A program made the translations under genes and the position numbers. From NCBI GenBank assembly GCA_947623455.1, contig OX392534.1, positions 9,124,001 to 9,188,000 on the forward strand: a stretch of DNA of 64,000 nt. The letters run 5' to 3'. The notes beneath the pieces were generated by a model. The model saw only the letters and a list, made by a program, of their open reading frames with translations. It made no database searches and had not been told where the DNA came from. Each line of letters opens with the position of its first letter. Positions within the stretch are counted from its first letter, which is position 1. Origin of the DNA: Mimachlamys varia. Lineage: Eukaryota; Mollusca; Bivalvia; Pectinida; Pectinidae. This document shows positions 26,801-41,800 of the stretch, piece after piece.

Positions 26801-29800
26801 TTACACCTAGCTAGCTAATGTTTCCATAGATAATTGACTACCATAAAATGCCCGATGACCCCCGCGACCCTCTGGTCAGTAACAGATTACCTCACCTTAC
26901 CTCACCTGGTTAAAGGTAAGACTTTATCTCGCCATCGATACCTTTCTATCTAAGGGCTGTCTTTAATTATCATTCCACTTTCACTTGAGATGTCAAGTGT
27001 TTGGTGTATAGGGTGACAATATTAAAACGTTTCAGTGCACGTGACATCGGTAGATATGGCGCTGTGACTGTACTGCCACGACCTACCTTGACCTGCCTCA
27101 CCTGTAATTACTGAGTAAAGATCAATACATTGTAATTACCTAACATCTACAAAAGTTCGGGTGCAGGTTCTGTCGGTTATGTCAATGTTCTGTGTAAAGT
27201 ATAAAGTAAAATCGGGCTAACCTCTGTATTTAAGATCTGATTGAAATATTTAACATTAATAGCTGTGATAAGGCAGGTAATTGTGTTTTATGTAAAAAAT
27301 CTGCATGCTTGCTATTGAAGTGAAGGGCTTCAAACGCTTTATGTCTGCATATGTATATTATTAAATACAACAATAATTTGAAATGTGTGAGGTTTATATC
27401 CGCAATGTTAAACGATGTAGATTGAGGGTCAACATAAACTTCGGCTGATATAATAACAAAGAGAACGGGAGGATGTAGAGGGATTGCTACTGGAGCGTGC
27501 CAGTGAACTAAGTTATAGCCGTGAAGGCAGACGAGACTAGCAATTTCTGACACAGAAAGGGAGAGTTTGTTACACCTGGCCTATAAAATAGCAGGTTATG
27601 ACTAGAAACATTTCAGGTATGCTGTTAGGATATCAATGGCGAGATAGTACTGCCCGAGACCTCCGCCAGGGTACAACGGTAGTAATTATATAGCAGTTAG
27701 GTCCGATTGCTGTAAGTGACCATATTAGATTATAATTGCAGGTTTGCCTTGCCTCAAGTGGTCTGAAGTGTGTGTACCTTTTGACACCTGTGGTTTTGTG
27801 AGGGGCACACAGGTGCTAATCCATCTTCTCATCCTTATGTTAAGATGGCTATACCTGTCGCATAATTAATGATTTCTTGTTAAATGTAGCTATGCATTGA
27901 AATAAATCTCGGTATATGCACTCAGAGGTATATTAATTATGTAAGTCAGTGTTCCCCATTACCTGTCTGTGCTAATGAGAAAACAAAGGACAACCTACAA
28001 GATAAGTATGTACATGTATATATGTACAGAAGTGTGTAAACGGTTATACCTGCCACCAGGGCCAATTAAACAGGATCACCTTTACAATTGAACAAATCGA
28101 GGTATTTAAGTTCAGATGTATTTCTCACACAGACATAACGATTATTTAAATGTACAGAAAGAACATACCAGTTTATCTTAATTGTAATAAAACTTATCAC
28201 AGACTACAAAAACGGTCTGTGTGATGTCTGCGACATCTATCTGTCCGACACTGAGCTCAGATTACTAAAAGTCTACTTGTTCATTAAGGTAATACGTAAG
28301 TCTTTATTAGGGGTGATTAATTTTGTATAATCCTGGTTAACCTGCCATTGTCCGGATCAATGGTCGCGGTGAACCTCGTCCTCTAACAATCACAGATTAT
28401 CTCACTCGGAATGCTGTTGTCAAAATCGCACCAAGGTTTTTTTTCTCATGACTATTGCCCCTAGAAATCTATGTGTAGTATTATCCTATTGCATGGTTGT
28501 ATTAGGAATAGCAATAATGTGCCCAAGGTAATGTAGGACAAAGACCCACTAATAGGAGACCATTGTGCTTGGATTAGCGCCATAAGGTTTATTGTTATTG
28601 TAAAGTATCCATGTTTGTATAAAAAATGTAGGTGGTGAGGGTGATTCAGTTTTTGTCTGGTAAACACTGTAGATCTGATGGGTGAAGATAGGGTCTCCAT
28701 TATCAGGGATTTCTATCATCTTAGTAATACATTTCAGGTATTTTCTTTCAGATTTTAATAAGATTTACAAGGTCAGAGTGATATTTAAACACGTTGTGGT
28801 ATTCGGTCCTCATTCCCCACATTAATACCGTGTATGTTTAGTGGTTTACCTTTGGTTTCGTGTTCGTATCGCCCGTTACATAAAAGGTTTTTATTAGTCA
28901 TAAAGCAATATTTGTACTGTGTAATTGTTTTATTTACCTAAGGTATTTGGTGAGCGGTTCTACTTGGTTGATAGAGAAACGTTTTAAAAGGTCTCATCAG
29001 TCATTTATTCTGGTGTAAATAGATGTTTTAACAAAATATTAAAATTACACAGCCTTGCAGATTCCAAAGTTTGTGGTTTACACTGTAAAACATTCTAGAC
29101 ATATTACGTCTGTGGCCTAAGATTTCATTTGATACCGTTTGAGTCATGTACCTGTGTCCAGATTTAGAATATAGGTGGGTGTGTAATGAAACCACAGGTA
29201 TTTTCTGTAAGTAACTGTAAAGTTAAAATCATTTCTGGTGACAGGAATTTCGTGTAAATTTTCTATATTTTTTTTTCTCCGAAATACTGGCCCGAAGTTC
29301 AGATTGATTAGCGGATAGTGTTTGGAATGCAATCTAAAAAAAATGTTAACTCAGCCGTTCAAAAATTCTGTTTGTGAATGGATCGAGGAAGTATACGAGT
29401 AACAGGAGAGAATTCGCGGAGCTGGCTTGTTCTACCTGCGTGAACACATTTTCTACAGAGTGCACGCTATAAGATCACACTACACCTAACATAGAAAAGC
29501 AGTTTTTAGATGATCTCGTTAAGTTGTTAATGTCTATTTTGGTTGTTTAAGATTTAATTGTGTGTAAAATTCTAATCTGTCACGAACCGGAACAAAAAAT
29601 GGTGGCTCATTTCTTTACTCCCATCATTAAAACTGTTTGATTCTTCTGATTTCTGATGAAATGTTTTCAGAAATGTACGTGGAACATGGGTGTAGCCATT
29701 TTAATAAAAAATAGAAACAAGCTTTATGCTGCAAATGACAACAAAAGTCTCCAGGGCTTGAATTTATTGGTCGTACCTGTGGGAATTACCTGGGCCATTA

Positions 29801-32800
29801 GGCAGCGAGAACAGGCCAGAATTTGACCGTTAGCTTTGATTGATATTCCAAAGGTTAAGAATTTCTTTGAAAAGCAAAATTAAATTACAATTTTAAAGAA
29901 CCTGTTTTAGGTGGGGACCAGACAGAAAATATAGTGATGCTATTGTAGCTCATTTTCACTTCTAATGGAGAAGTATGTAGCATGTTTGAAGGCTGTAGAT
30001 ATTATTGGCAAGTAAACAAAAATTATATAACACTAAAAGTGAAAAAATAAATAACATATTAACCACTTATATATACAGATACAACAAGCATAGGTTATTT
30101 TGACTGAAGTGGGGTCATGATCATGACATAGAATTTTTCTTTGCCCTCGGCACTCGCAGTAGGTCTCTCGGTACATTACAGCCAGGTATTAATATAAAAA
30201 TATTATGACAGAGTAAATGTACCCGGTAAACTTTCATTTCTGGTTGATCGTGTCATGGCGGCGGTTAATCTGGTTATATACACAAGTACTATACCCAGCA
30301 CTGCCAAGTCATGGGACCCTCAGCATTATTTACCAGACGATTAACCAAAGACCTCCGTATAGAAACAACACGTTATAAAATTAATATCAACTGTTGTGGT
30401 ATTGGCCCTGTAACAGAAGATTACCCCTGTTAGCCATCCTTCAGTGGAGATCAGCTGATGTAGGCACAAAATACTCCGTCATTGTTGTTCCAAAATCATT
30501 GAATTTATTCATGCTGAAAAACCTTGTGTATATAAAACTTTATTGATTTCCACTTAAATAACTCTGACCTTCACTTCAATTATTTAGGTGAACAGTGCTA
30601 ACCAAAACAGTTTTAAGTCATGAACGTATACAAACAGCTTATAACATTTCCTATTAATTTCCTTCTTTCCTTTTGTTGGCAGTAATCTTGTCACATTTAT
30701 CTTCATTTCTTATTATCTTCGTAAATCATATTGAAAATTTAAATAATTTTTAGTTTGTCATAATTTGTTGCAGAAATGCTTTATAACGAAACTATTTTTT
30801 CTGAAAAAAATGAAGGTTTTATTATACATTCCAACAGCATCACTGTGACTCCCCTATCCTATTCTCAAAATATCATATATTTACAAAATTTTTGTTCAGA
30901 CAGTCAGTCAGACTCGAAGAATATTAATTAAAACAATAGAATGCAAAATCTTCAAGGTGAAGAATTTGGGTTATGCTAATATTGGATAATAATTTGTTCA
31001 TGACATTTTTTATATTTTGATGTTTTGTATATTTTCAGGTGGCTATCAAGTATATAAAGAAGGGAAAGATCAACGATGATACAGACCTGACCCGACTCCG
31101 CAGAGAAATCAGGATTCTGTCCTCGCTAAACCACCCGAACATCGTCAATGTGCGGGAAGGTAAGGATCTGTCGGACTGCCATATATATGGAATTTGAAAT
31201 GTATTATTGAGGCGATTTACCTGAAGTATATAAAACTTTGTTGTGCAGCCTTTGACCTGTAGTCTTTACATCCATAACCACATTTGGTGTCATTTTCAAG
31301 CAAGGAGTTACGAACATTAATCACAAAAACCCATCAATTTTTCGGAGGCAGATATTTCTATATCTCACATATAGCATATTTGTTAATGTATACAAGTACC
31401 CTGTGATTTCTGGATCTGATGGGTCCAAAGTTCCTTGTTCTTATCTAATCACTTCTTAAACCAATGAAATTGCAGATGACAAATCAACCAGTGTAAAGAT
31501 AAGAAAACGTTTAATTTAGACAGCTTCAGATTGAATAATTAGTGTTTGGTCCTTTTATGCTGTAAACAAGTCCCAGCTAAACAAAGGATGGAGAGTTAGA
31601 TTGTTACCATGACAACAACAGGACAGCCTGACAACCACAGATGATGTCACCCATAGATACCCCAGCACATTATGTGATCAGCCTGTGTTAGTGAGGGACT
31701 TCACAGCTTTTCATTGCCTAGTTATTGCCTTTCAAACGTTTTCTCCTATTCCCTATAGCTGGGCAGATGGTTCCCTAAGTGGTCATGTGTTACATCTAGT
31801 TCATTGGTCACAGTGTCTGAGGCAGCACACATGCTAGTCTATTTCACATCCAACTTGAAGGAACAATCAGACATCAAAACGTTGGTGTAACCCAGATGTT
31901 GGTATCTTGTTAGAACTTTAACAATCAGCCCGCCCCTGATTAGTATGTCTGTGAGATGTTATCTGTATCCTAATCCATCCCTTTGTTTGAGTAATCTCCG
32001 CGTGATGATGTGCGGGTTACAGACAAAATTACATGATTTCATAGAGAGATATGGCTGCTGTAACATAACTTTTAAAAAAATCTAACAGTTGTCATGACAA
32101 TTGCTGACCGCTAACTGCTGGTGATTGTCTGGTTTTTTCAAGACTGTTTGATTGGCTGTCATCTGTCTCTGAGTCACATGACTATGCATGATGTTGCTGA
32201 CCAATGTTTTTTTAAATGCTTATGGTTGTAATTTCAAACAAAGCTTAGAAAAGAAGGGGTCCCAAAAACCTTTGTGACCATGACATTGTTCTAAAATGAC
32301 CGATATCAGTTAAAGTTCAGTGAGTAAGGGACAAAAATTGCTACCACAACAAATGACAACAACACATTAACACAGGCTATAGATATAAAGGGTTTAGGAT
32401 CAATGTGACTCAGATTTGCTATGATGGGACTTGATAATGATGGCCATTTCAACAGACAGGAAGGGATTTTTTTTTTACAAAGCTATAAGTAGTTTAACCG
32501 ATATCAAAACAAAATGATTACAAAAGGAGAAGCAGTGTCCAGTATTGGAACAGCTGACCACAATGGCTTAAATGATGACCACCAGGGACAGAACAAATAC
32601 TTGTGTGGGGGAAGAGAACAATGACTATACAGACGGCCATCTTTGTTTGGTTCGGGGAGGTCTGCCAGTTCAAACTAATTCACCGGCTCTTAAGTACTCA
32701 AATTATTGGTCATTTCTATTGGTCATTAATAGTGCTGGTCAGCTCAGACCACCTAAATGAGTGTTTATTCACCTGATCCTCTGTGGTCAGACAAACATGT

Positions 32801-35800
32801 CTCACCTTTACAGTGGCCCGAATGTGCCGTCCACTGATCTAGGTCTACTAGTATACAGGTAGTTACATATTAACACCTACCTGTCAACACACTAAAAACT
32901 ATCGCTATTGGTTTTAAACACTGCATAAAATATCCATCTGAATTTTAAACCCGAAATGATCTGTCGGGGCTTGCTTTATAGATTCCTTACATTCCTCGAC
33001 CAGCAATTAAATATTGGTTTAGGCTTTTCTTGCAGGCTATGTTTGAGTTCTGTGTAATAGTATTATTACAATCTGTGTAAGACTAATGTATATAGGTGAT
33101 CAGCGAATGAAAGAAGCCAGTGTCTACTGAGACACATCTAAAAACGTAAGGTTACATGACTAATATAAACCGTGTACAGAGCGACTGACTTGAAGTGACT
33201 TGGCAAATAACGGAGAACAATACGTCGGCGTTACTTGTTTTCTTCTGTAAGGATGATGTTTAGACAGACCTTGTGTACTTGTAGCACTGGTGACAGGACT
33301 GTTGTGTGACCGAGCAATTGATAGGGGGTACTTCTCCATTGTTACGTTTAGTGTTTGTGCGTGAAACTATTACTTAGAGTAGAAGTGGTGAACTAGAATA
33401 AGTCTGACACGAACATGTGACCATACAGACAGGTGTTTGAGAAAATATTTAGGGTCCCCCAGTCTGGCAGGTAGCATTCCCCAATCTTGTAATGAATGTT
33501 CAGATATTTCACACCTGTGCTGGGTATCCGACAAGCTCCCAAAATTCCAGAAATGACATTAGACCAGCTATCTAAGCGCCTGTAGATAGGGAATCACTTT
33601 CAAATCAGATCTGATAGGCAGACTTCTTACGATCAGAGACAAGATCACCGTAACATGATAGACAGTTTCTAGTCATCCTATGCAAAGAATCTGTGTTGCT
33701 TGTTGACCCTTGACCTCAGCTATTCAGGGTGTGCAGTATGGGGTGACAACATATATAGTCCTCCTGGGTGTAGTCAGTCTATAGCTATCTCCTTGCATAT
33801 TTAAATATTCTTTTGTAAGCTCAGAAAAAGTGATATACATAACTTGCTCTTTATCACAATACATTGTTTTTGCAATACTTTATTTTATCATTTCCGTTAC
33901 TAGGCAATTTATTACACATTTATTACATACACACTTTGCTAATGTTTAAGTTGGTATAAAAGACAAATATATTACATTGCATTTTCATTTTTGATAAGTC
34001 ATTCTGCATTATTAAACTTGTATAATGATTTTGTGTGATGCTCTCCGGCACCACTCGACTTGTACTGGAGTTTAGACTGGCTACCAGCCTGCAACCGCTA
34101 AGTTTAAATATGAAGAAATCCTCCAGCTCGATTTTTCTCCTAGATTGTCTCCCCTAGTTGAGAAAATTAGCATCAGAGTTAATTTTTCTCTAAATAACTC
34201 AATATTGAAGAAACAGGCCAGTCTAGGTCAGGTTGGAGCTTGTTATTATTGGTGGGTAGATATTTCACTTCAGTCAGCAGTTCACACTTTTATTATACTA
34301 GCTGTCCATGGAGAAGAAGACTTTAATCCAGTCTCATGTAATAGCTAGGCTGACCTGGGGTCAACGGATAGATAAAACCCATAGTATTTCCAAGGTGTTA
34401 ACATATGTCGCACACCCTACCAGGGGGCCGTGTCCAGGGACTTAGGTATCAAATCCGGATCCTTTTATGGGTCTATGTCCACACCACATGTCCAGTGAGG
34501 GACGTGAGAATGTGCCGTTCACACCATTTATCAGTTCCATCATTGTTGTCATGCCATCCATTGTTGATCAAATCCCCAAAGCGATAAAAGAGAGCGAAAT
34601 GTCAACATGTCAGCATAATCGTTATGATAAAATCATGGAGGAAAATCGTTAAGTTCAAACAGAGGTTTAGACACTGCCATTATCAAATTTATAGTTGATT
34701 AGACATTTTAGGAAATTATGAAATTGCTTCACCGTGTTTAATATGCAATTAAGGTAAAATTTGTTTTCCTTGATATTTAATATTAAGGTAAATAATTACG
34801 TTAATTTTTATCTATCCCATAATCCCGCAGCTGTTGATAAGCCAATGATGATCACATAGAAACGGTTCAATAGGAAATAGGTTGGGATCAATATTGGAAT
34901 TGTGCCTGGAGAGAGAGAGAGAGTGCTAGCCTTGTCAGTTTTGTATTGTGATGAACAACCTCGGAGAATCAATGATGTTAATTAACAGTGGACCCTGGTG
35001 GTGCAGCGAGATGCTCCAATGGTTGTAGTTTTACTGGAGGAGACAAGCCGGAGAATTTTAGGAATGTCTGTCATTTTTATTTCCCTTTTTACTGACAGGA
35101 GCCCATCTGTCGGTACAATGTAATGATAATGTTGGGGGGGGGGGCTGTTATCAGTGATCCTGGCCTCTGTGTCTGTCTCTGCGTGTAACACTTGACTTTC
35201 TAAGTGGGGATGTAAGTGGGGTGCATATCATGACTACATATGTCACATTCTCCAAATATATCTAAAAAAAAATTCAGGAAGACAGAAAAATATTTGGTAA
35301 TGTGACATGAGACATTAGACTGAAAGTTTAATCTAGTAGGGTAGGAGCAGAGATGAGGAAGTTTGTAGATGTTAGAATCAACATCACTTAGGTGTGAAGG
35401 GGCCTATCTAATCTGGTGGTAGATTATTTTTACATAACAAGTACACAGCAGGGATGATACCGCGTAAACAGGTCTATATATAGCTCCACCCGTGTACTTG
35501 GGTGGATCTTCAGTTCACAAGATAAATATCTTTTATCATCTTTGATATGTAGATTGATATCTTTCCAGGTATTGTATCATTTCTCAGAATATACTGGTGT
35601 TATTAATGATCAAAGGATAAAAAAAACATTAATTTTATGGTATAGTTAAACATTCAATGCGGCGATATCTGAAAGGCACTGTGAATACTCAATAATTATG
35701 TATTACATCACCAAGGGGTGTATGTATTAGTATGCGCGGCAAAATTAACCACATGCTTAGAGAGGAGGTATTTACATGACAATTTACGTTTGGTTGTAAA

Positions 35801-38800
35801 AGTTTAAAGAGGCACACTGATTTCATTTCGTATACGTTCAGGTTAAAATTGCACTGGAAAGAACTTTTTGTATTATACAAAAGAATTTTTTCGGGGTTTG
35901 TATATTTGAAAATAATCAGAAAAAAAACAAGGAAAACACAAAAAGAAACTCGAACAATGGATGTGACTATTAAAACTGGCCTGGAAGGAATACAAAATGC
36001 TCCCCCAGATAGATAGGTCTTTGTGAAGTAACAAGCGTTTGATCTGTGTTGCAAAAGACACCTTTAATACCTATCTTATCACAAGCTTTCATTGCTTTGC
36101 CAAAGGGCACAGTGAAATCAACACCCATGGACCAACTTCATTGTAATCCGGATCTCCAACTTTCTCCAATCATACAGGCTGAAGCTCTCCTGCTTTGTTA
36201 CAATAGATAGTCAAAAATTACACTTCCTGTGTGAGGTAGACATTTTGTCTCCCATCATATGCATTGTAATAAATATGTTTGCGTTTTTGTCTTTCTATAG
36301 TCCGAAACTGTCATTCAGAAATTTAAATCAGTCGCAACTTCAAACAGGCGATAAACCTGGAAGTCTTATTGCCACTTTATAATGACTTCATGGTTCTTTG
36401 TTTTATCAAGCAACAGCAAAAACTTGCCCATTCAGGTTGTTATTAGGATCTCAGTAGTTGGTGGATTTCCGTCTTTCCGAAGTAGCTACCAGAGTGTCTG
36501 AGGAGGTTAAGGGTCGCAGGTCGTCACTTTTCAGTATGTCAGACTGTCAGGGCGGAGGTCAGAGTTGCTGCTAGTTGCTGTTGTGCGGGGTCATTAGGAC
36601 ACAGTTGGTTATGCTCTTGGGTATTAATGAATTATTCAGTGTGAAAAAGGAATTCACTAAGATCGTGTTACAGGAGAATTCAATTAGGTAATCTCCATAA
36701 AGGGAGATAGTTTTAGAAGGATTTTCATTGAGAAAAGTGTCAAGGCTCCTGCCTGGTGTGCCTGAGGAATGGACTAGCCAATGACGACCCTAAACTATTG
36801 ACTGGGAAATCGTCCATGCTGCATACCAGTTGTTCCGATTCTATTCTTCAATCTTCTGAAACGTGTTCTTCTGACTGAGTAATTAAATTTTTTATGTGAA
36901 TTCCTAGAATGCCAGACATGGTTAAAGGTAGTTAGTTCGGCGTTGAATTATTGAACAGGCCAGTCAGAGGTATTGCTAATCTATTGTTTTTACAGCGACC
37001 ATTTCAGTGATTAAGACGATTGCTTCATTAATAATTCCTGACTGGGCTGTGTAAGGCACACCTGTACAGTGGCTTTATAAAAACACTTCATTCTCAAACC
37101 TGCCTTTGTCAGATGCCAAAAAGTGCAGATCGCAGACCTTATTGTACATGCAAGAATGCCAAGTCCTTTTTATTGCAGCGAGGAACTTGAAAGGAATGTC
37201 TGGTAATTTTCAAAGGCAGTTTACCGATATGTATATACCTACATGAATGGTATACCTAGGGTAGGAATGATATAACTTTAGTAATATTTAAATACATGTA
37301 AAGTTATAGATTCCTTACAAAAAATCGGAAGTCTAAATTCAGCTTTAGTTGGCAGATATTCACAATCCATTGTGTGTAGGAATTTTGGCTTAGAATTACA
37401 AATAGATATCTATGATGTGATAAGTTAGAAGTCTATTAAAACCTCAAAGAAATATACTTAGTCAGACAGATTTGTATCACGATTTTTTGTCCGATCTATG
37501 TCAGTGGCTGACTACAATCCGGTACAGTCAGACGATTATGTCGGATAATGTCGCCTAAGTAGTGATGTTTATAAGAACTGGAACGTTAAGATGTCATCAT
37601 TGCAATTAAAATCGACACCCTAATGTGATTAAATGAAGCCATTAGTATAGGCATGTCATTTGTGATGATTTAAGTATAGATCACCTGTCAGCTGTTTGGT
37701 GGCAGCGTTTAGTACTAGCTCAGGAGTTATACAAACCTACTTACCAATCTGTTATCAGGTATAACTTATGTGTTAATAGCTGTGTTACTTTCCCTTTCTT
37801 AAGCATGTTTACTTCCTGCTAGAGGTACTAAATAACTAACTATGAAATATTTTGTACAACCATTTATTGCTACAGATCCCATAAATGCCCATTACTGGTT
37901 TGCAGTATGTTTGCTGTTGGCTCCAAACTCATCTACAGCCTCTATGGGTCCCAAATTCATATGCATCCCCTATTGGTCCCAGTTCCCTCAGCTGCCTTTT
38001 TGGGTCCCAAATCCATCTATTGCCCCTATTGGTCCCAAGTCAATAATATATTGGTACATAGATTGGTCTACAGCAATTATACATTTCTTGTTGGTTATAC
38101 ATGTAGCTATGTGATCATGATAATTTCTCATTATTGACAGTGTCATAAAATCATCAAATATATCATATTGAAGATTTCAGTGCAGGTGACAAATTAAACG
38201 AGTTGACTTTCCTGTTATTCCCAACTGGAGAGGTTACACTTAGAGAGGTTATACTTGGAGAGGTTACACTTGAGGAGGTTATACTTGGAGAGGTTACACT
38301 TGGAGAGGTTATACTTGGAGAGGTTACACTTGGAGAGGTTACACTTGGAGTGTTAATGGCGGACCACACCACATGTAATCAGTGATACAGTGAGCAGACA
38401 TTTATTAGAGTTATTGGTCTCCTCGGTTAGAAGTGAAGAGGACAGATACAATGATGTTGTATCATTAATGGATTAGGGCGGACCATCAACCTGGCCAGCA
38501 CACAGTAGTTATTAGTCATAGATAGCAATTGTAAGGCTTTATCAGCAATTGATTCACATAACTATCCATACAGTCACTGCATACCGCCGTTCTCACCTGG
38601 AGAACAAGCTTCAGGTACGCACTTCAGGTACGCATCTCATCATAACATGTGTTGGACATGATCTCTAACGATCTTCATTACATTGCGATGTCAGTATAAT
38701 TTACATATGTTGTGTTGCTGATTGAGTTTAGTAAATAAAACGTGTTTGACTTGTGTACTTAAGTTTGTATATTATATTGGGAGTATCCTAGTTATGTCAG

Positions 38801-41800
38801 GTTCCGTAAGCCAGAAAAAAACTAGGTACTGGATCTCAGGTATTGATTCTTAATTTGCTGTACGGGTCACGTTTGTGGTCGAATATTCTTAACCGATAGT
38901 TACGAACCGGATCCAGTGGAATTTCTAACTGAATAGCATGTCAGGAGGAAGTCCATGTACAGTCAATTAGCAGTGTAAACAGTTACTAGAAACTTTTTAA
39001 AACCTTCTAAAACCGAACTCAATACCATGTAACTGTGAATAAAGTCAAATTCTATATCGCAATAAAATAAAACATAGTAAGAAACCTGCCATTAAAAAAA
39101 TAGGACTAGTTTTAGTGGTGCGTAGAAGTTTAGATGGTGAGGCGAGACAGTCGTTTGTTGATGAGAATTATACAGGTTTATGCTGGGATGATGTATAGAA
39201 TATCACCATATATCTTTATGTATCGCTAGGGTTAATCTAGTGCGATGAAATAATACCACATTCTTATGTAAATACAATCGTTTGGTGTGGGTTTGTGTTG
39301 ATGGGTTTCGACTGCCCGACTATCATAAACTTAGCTGGGTGACTTATAGGTGTCTTAGGTCACGGTATCCCTGTCCATCATAGGTACAAGTTATCAGGTT
39401 CACGGTATCCCTGTCCATCATAGGTACCAAGTTATCAGGTTTTTTACCTCCAGATCGGTAGGTAGCTTATGTACCATAGTAGGGCAGGTTTCCTCATCTC
39501 TTTGTTGATGGGGACATGGTCTGGTAGTGATATCCATGGTCCAGTGGCTGACCAACCTTACCTACCTATATAAACACCCTTCAGTTACAGACTTGTGTAT
39601 GTGACCAGGTCACACTGTCCAAACAGGGTCATCTTTCACTTTAAACAGAAAGTATTCCCTTTTGAAATTGGGTTTTCACATACACTTTGATAATAAAGAA
39701 ATTTCAACAATGATTGGGAAATTTGGTTCATGTTTAAATTAAATTAAAAGCAAAATTGTTCTTAGAAAAAATTTGCTTTATAATTACTCCAGATGTACGT
39801 TGAACATGGTTATCCTTGCAGTTGAAGAGCCTTTTTAAAAAAATGTGTGAATTTTGACATGAAATGTACGAAGAACCCTCTCTGGAGACTTTCCCATGTT
39901 ATTTGTCTGTCTGTGTTGAAATACCATGCATTTGATTGGTCATAAACGAGTAAATCTTTGTCAACGGCTGTCTAGAAAATGTAAACATGGAAGAAAACAT
40001 CTCTTATCTAAAGTTTAAGGGGAAAAAGTTAAAAAAAAAACAGCTGAGCTGTCGTGTCAGTTGGTTGATACAATTATTGCCAAACAAGTCTGAAAATGGC
40101 GGACATGTTGGAATTATCTTGTGGAGCAGTATCTCGCAGCAACTGTCAATAACTAAGTATATGTTTGTCAAAGTTGTCACGTTTTAGAAGGATCTTCATA
40201 TACTCTGGGGGTCAAACACCTAACATTTTTGAAATTCTAGCAAAAACACCTCCTATCTTCAGGGATTTAACTGAAAGTAGTTTACAGTTGCCAAAAAATA
40301 CCCACGTCTGAAACAATTTCCCTTGACACGTGAAATGCGGTCAGAGGAGTATTACAGAAGGGGATATGTGGTGTCTAGCCGACCTGTGCGCCCCCTAAAA
40401 TAACTTATATCTCACGTCAGTGGCTAACTCCATTCAAAATACCTGTTACATAGTCGACAAAAAATGGTGTTGACTAGAGAGCGACTGGGTCGTCATGTCT
40501 GCTGATGTAACCTGGTCTCTTCAGTAAACCAAATACACGCCCACTCAGAAATTACAAATGTTGGTAGCTTGTCTCCCTAATAAATCATACTATTATAACT
40601 AGAGGCACTTTACCTGATCTCCATACTGATATAGGACGGCCATAACTTCCTTTTAGTCTAGGATTACGTGCAGAAAGTTGTCATGAATTTAATATTTAAA
40701 AAAAAAATTAAGTAAATTTCTATCATGTCCTGATATTTTTAAGGCGATTCAAAACATGTACAAGTTTTATGTTTATTTCTTGAATACGAAACCTGTTGAC
40801 ACAAGTCAAGGATGTTGGAAGATATTTGTAAACATTTTGTCATGTGACTTGCGAAATACGAGATTTTAACACTTTTTCCTACGAAAATTTAAAAACTTAT
40901 TGAATATTTGAACTAAAAGGATTTTAAAATATTTTTTGAAGTTTTACATTTTGTAGGGACATTATTTACTCAAAGGAAGTTTTTGTTGATACAAAGTTAA
41001 CCTAATATTAGTCCCCATGATGCCAGTAAACAAGTTTTTAATCAGCTTATTGTTCTCGTTAAATTGCCCTAAAAGATAAATATTTTATTGTGTTAACCAA
41101 ACAAATCAAGTTAAAATATTTGCGTGTACTCTCAGAACGATATCAAATGAGTTTTGTTATGTTTTATTTTCCTGAAGCTGGAAGTTGTGCTGAAATGAGT
41201 TTTTTGTATTTCAGTGTTTGAGAACAAGGACAGGATTATTTTGGTGATGGACTGTGCGACCAGTGGCGAACTTTACGATTACATCAACAATCGCAGTCGA
41301 CTGTCAGAAGCTGATGCTCGTCGCATCTTCAGACAAATCGTTTCTGCTGTTCATTGCTGTCATCAGGTACGTATTTGGCTTTTACTCAATACTTCTGTCA
41401 CATGACAACCCTATATAGTATATAGAATGTTTCATGACTAGCCACATTAGGGAATGTTTAAGATCACACATTGATAACTGCACAATAGCTGCTGATGAAA
41501 GTGATGTGTGTGTTGGGGGAGGGGGTAGGTGTGTGTGTTGGGGGAGGGGGTAGCTGTGTGTGTTGGGGGAGGGGGTAGGTGTGTATGTTGGGGGAGGGGG
41601 TAGCTGTGTGTGCTGGGGGAGGGGGTAGGTGTGTATGTTGGGGGGGTAGCTGTGTGTGTTGGGGAGGGGGAAGCTGTGTGTGTTGGGGGAGGGGGTAGCT
41701 GTGTGTGTTGGGGGAGGGGGTAGCTGTGTGTGTTGGGGGAGGGGGTAGCTGTGTGTGTTGAGGGAGGGGGTAGCATTATGACATTGGTTTAATGTACAGT

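Larger units (their letters stand above)
31160..41214 (+). other. NUAK intron 2 (10 kb)
   Basis: This large intron has no supported gene. Small features are a (GA)n run near 34909, a G run near 35141, a 15-bp array at 38227-38352, and a 42-bp duplication at 39358-39440. The remainder is AT-rich unique-looking sequence. Confidence 0.65.
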
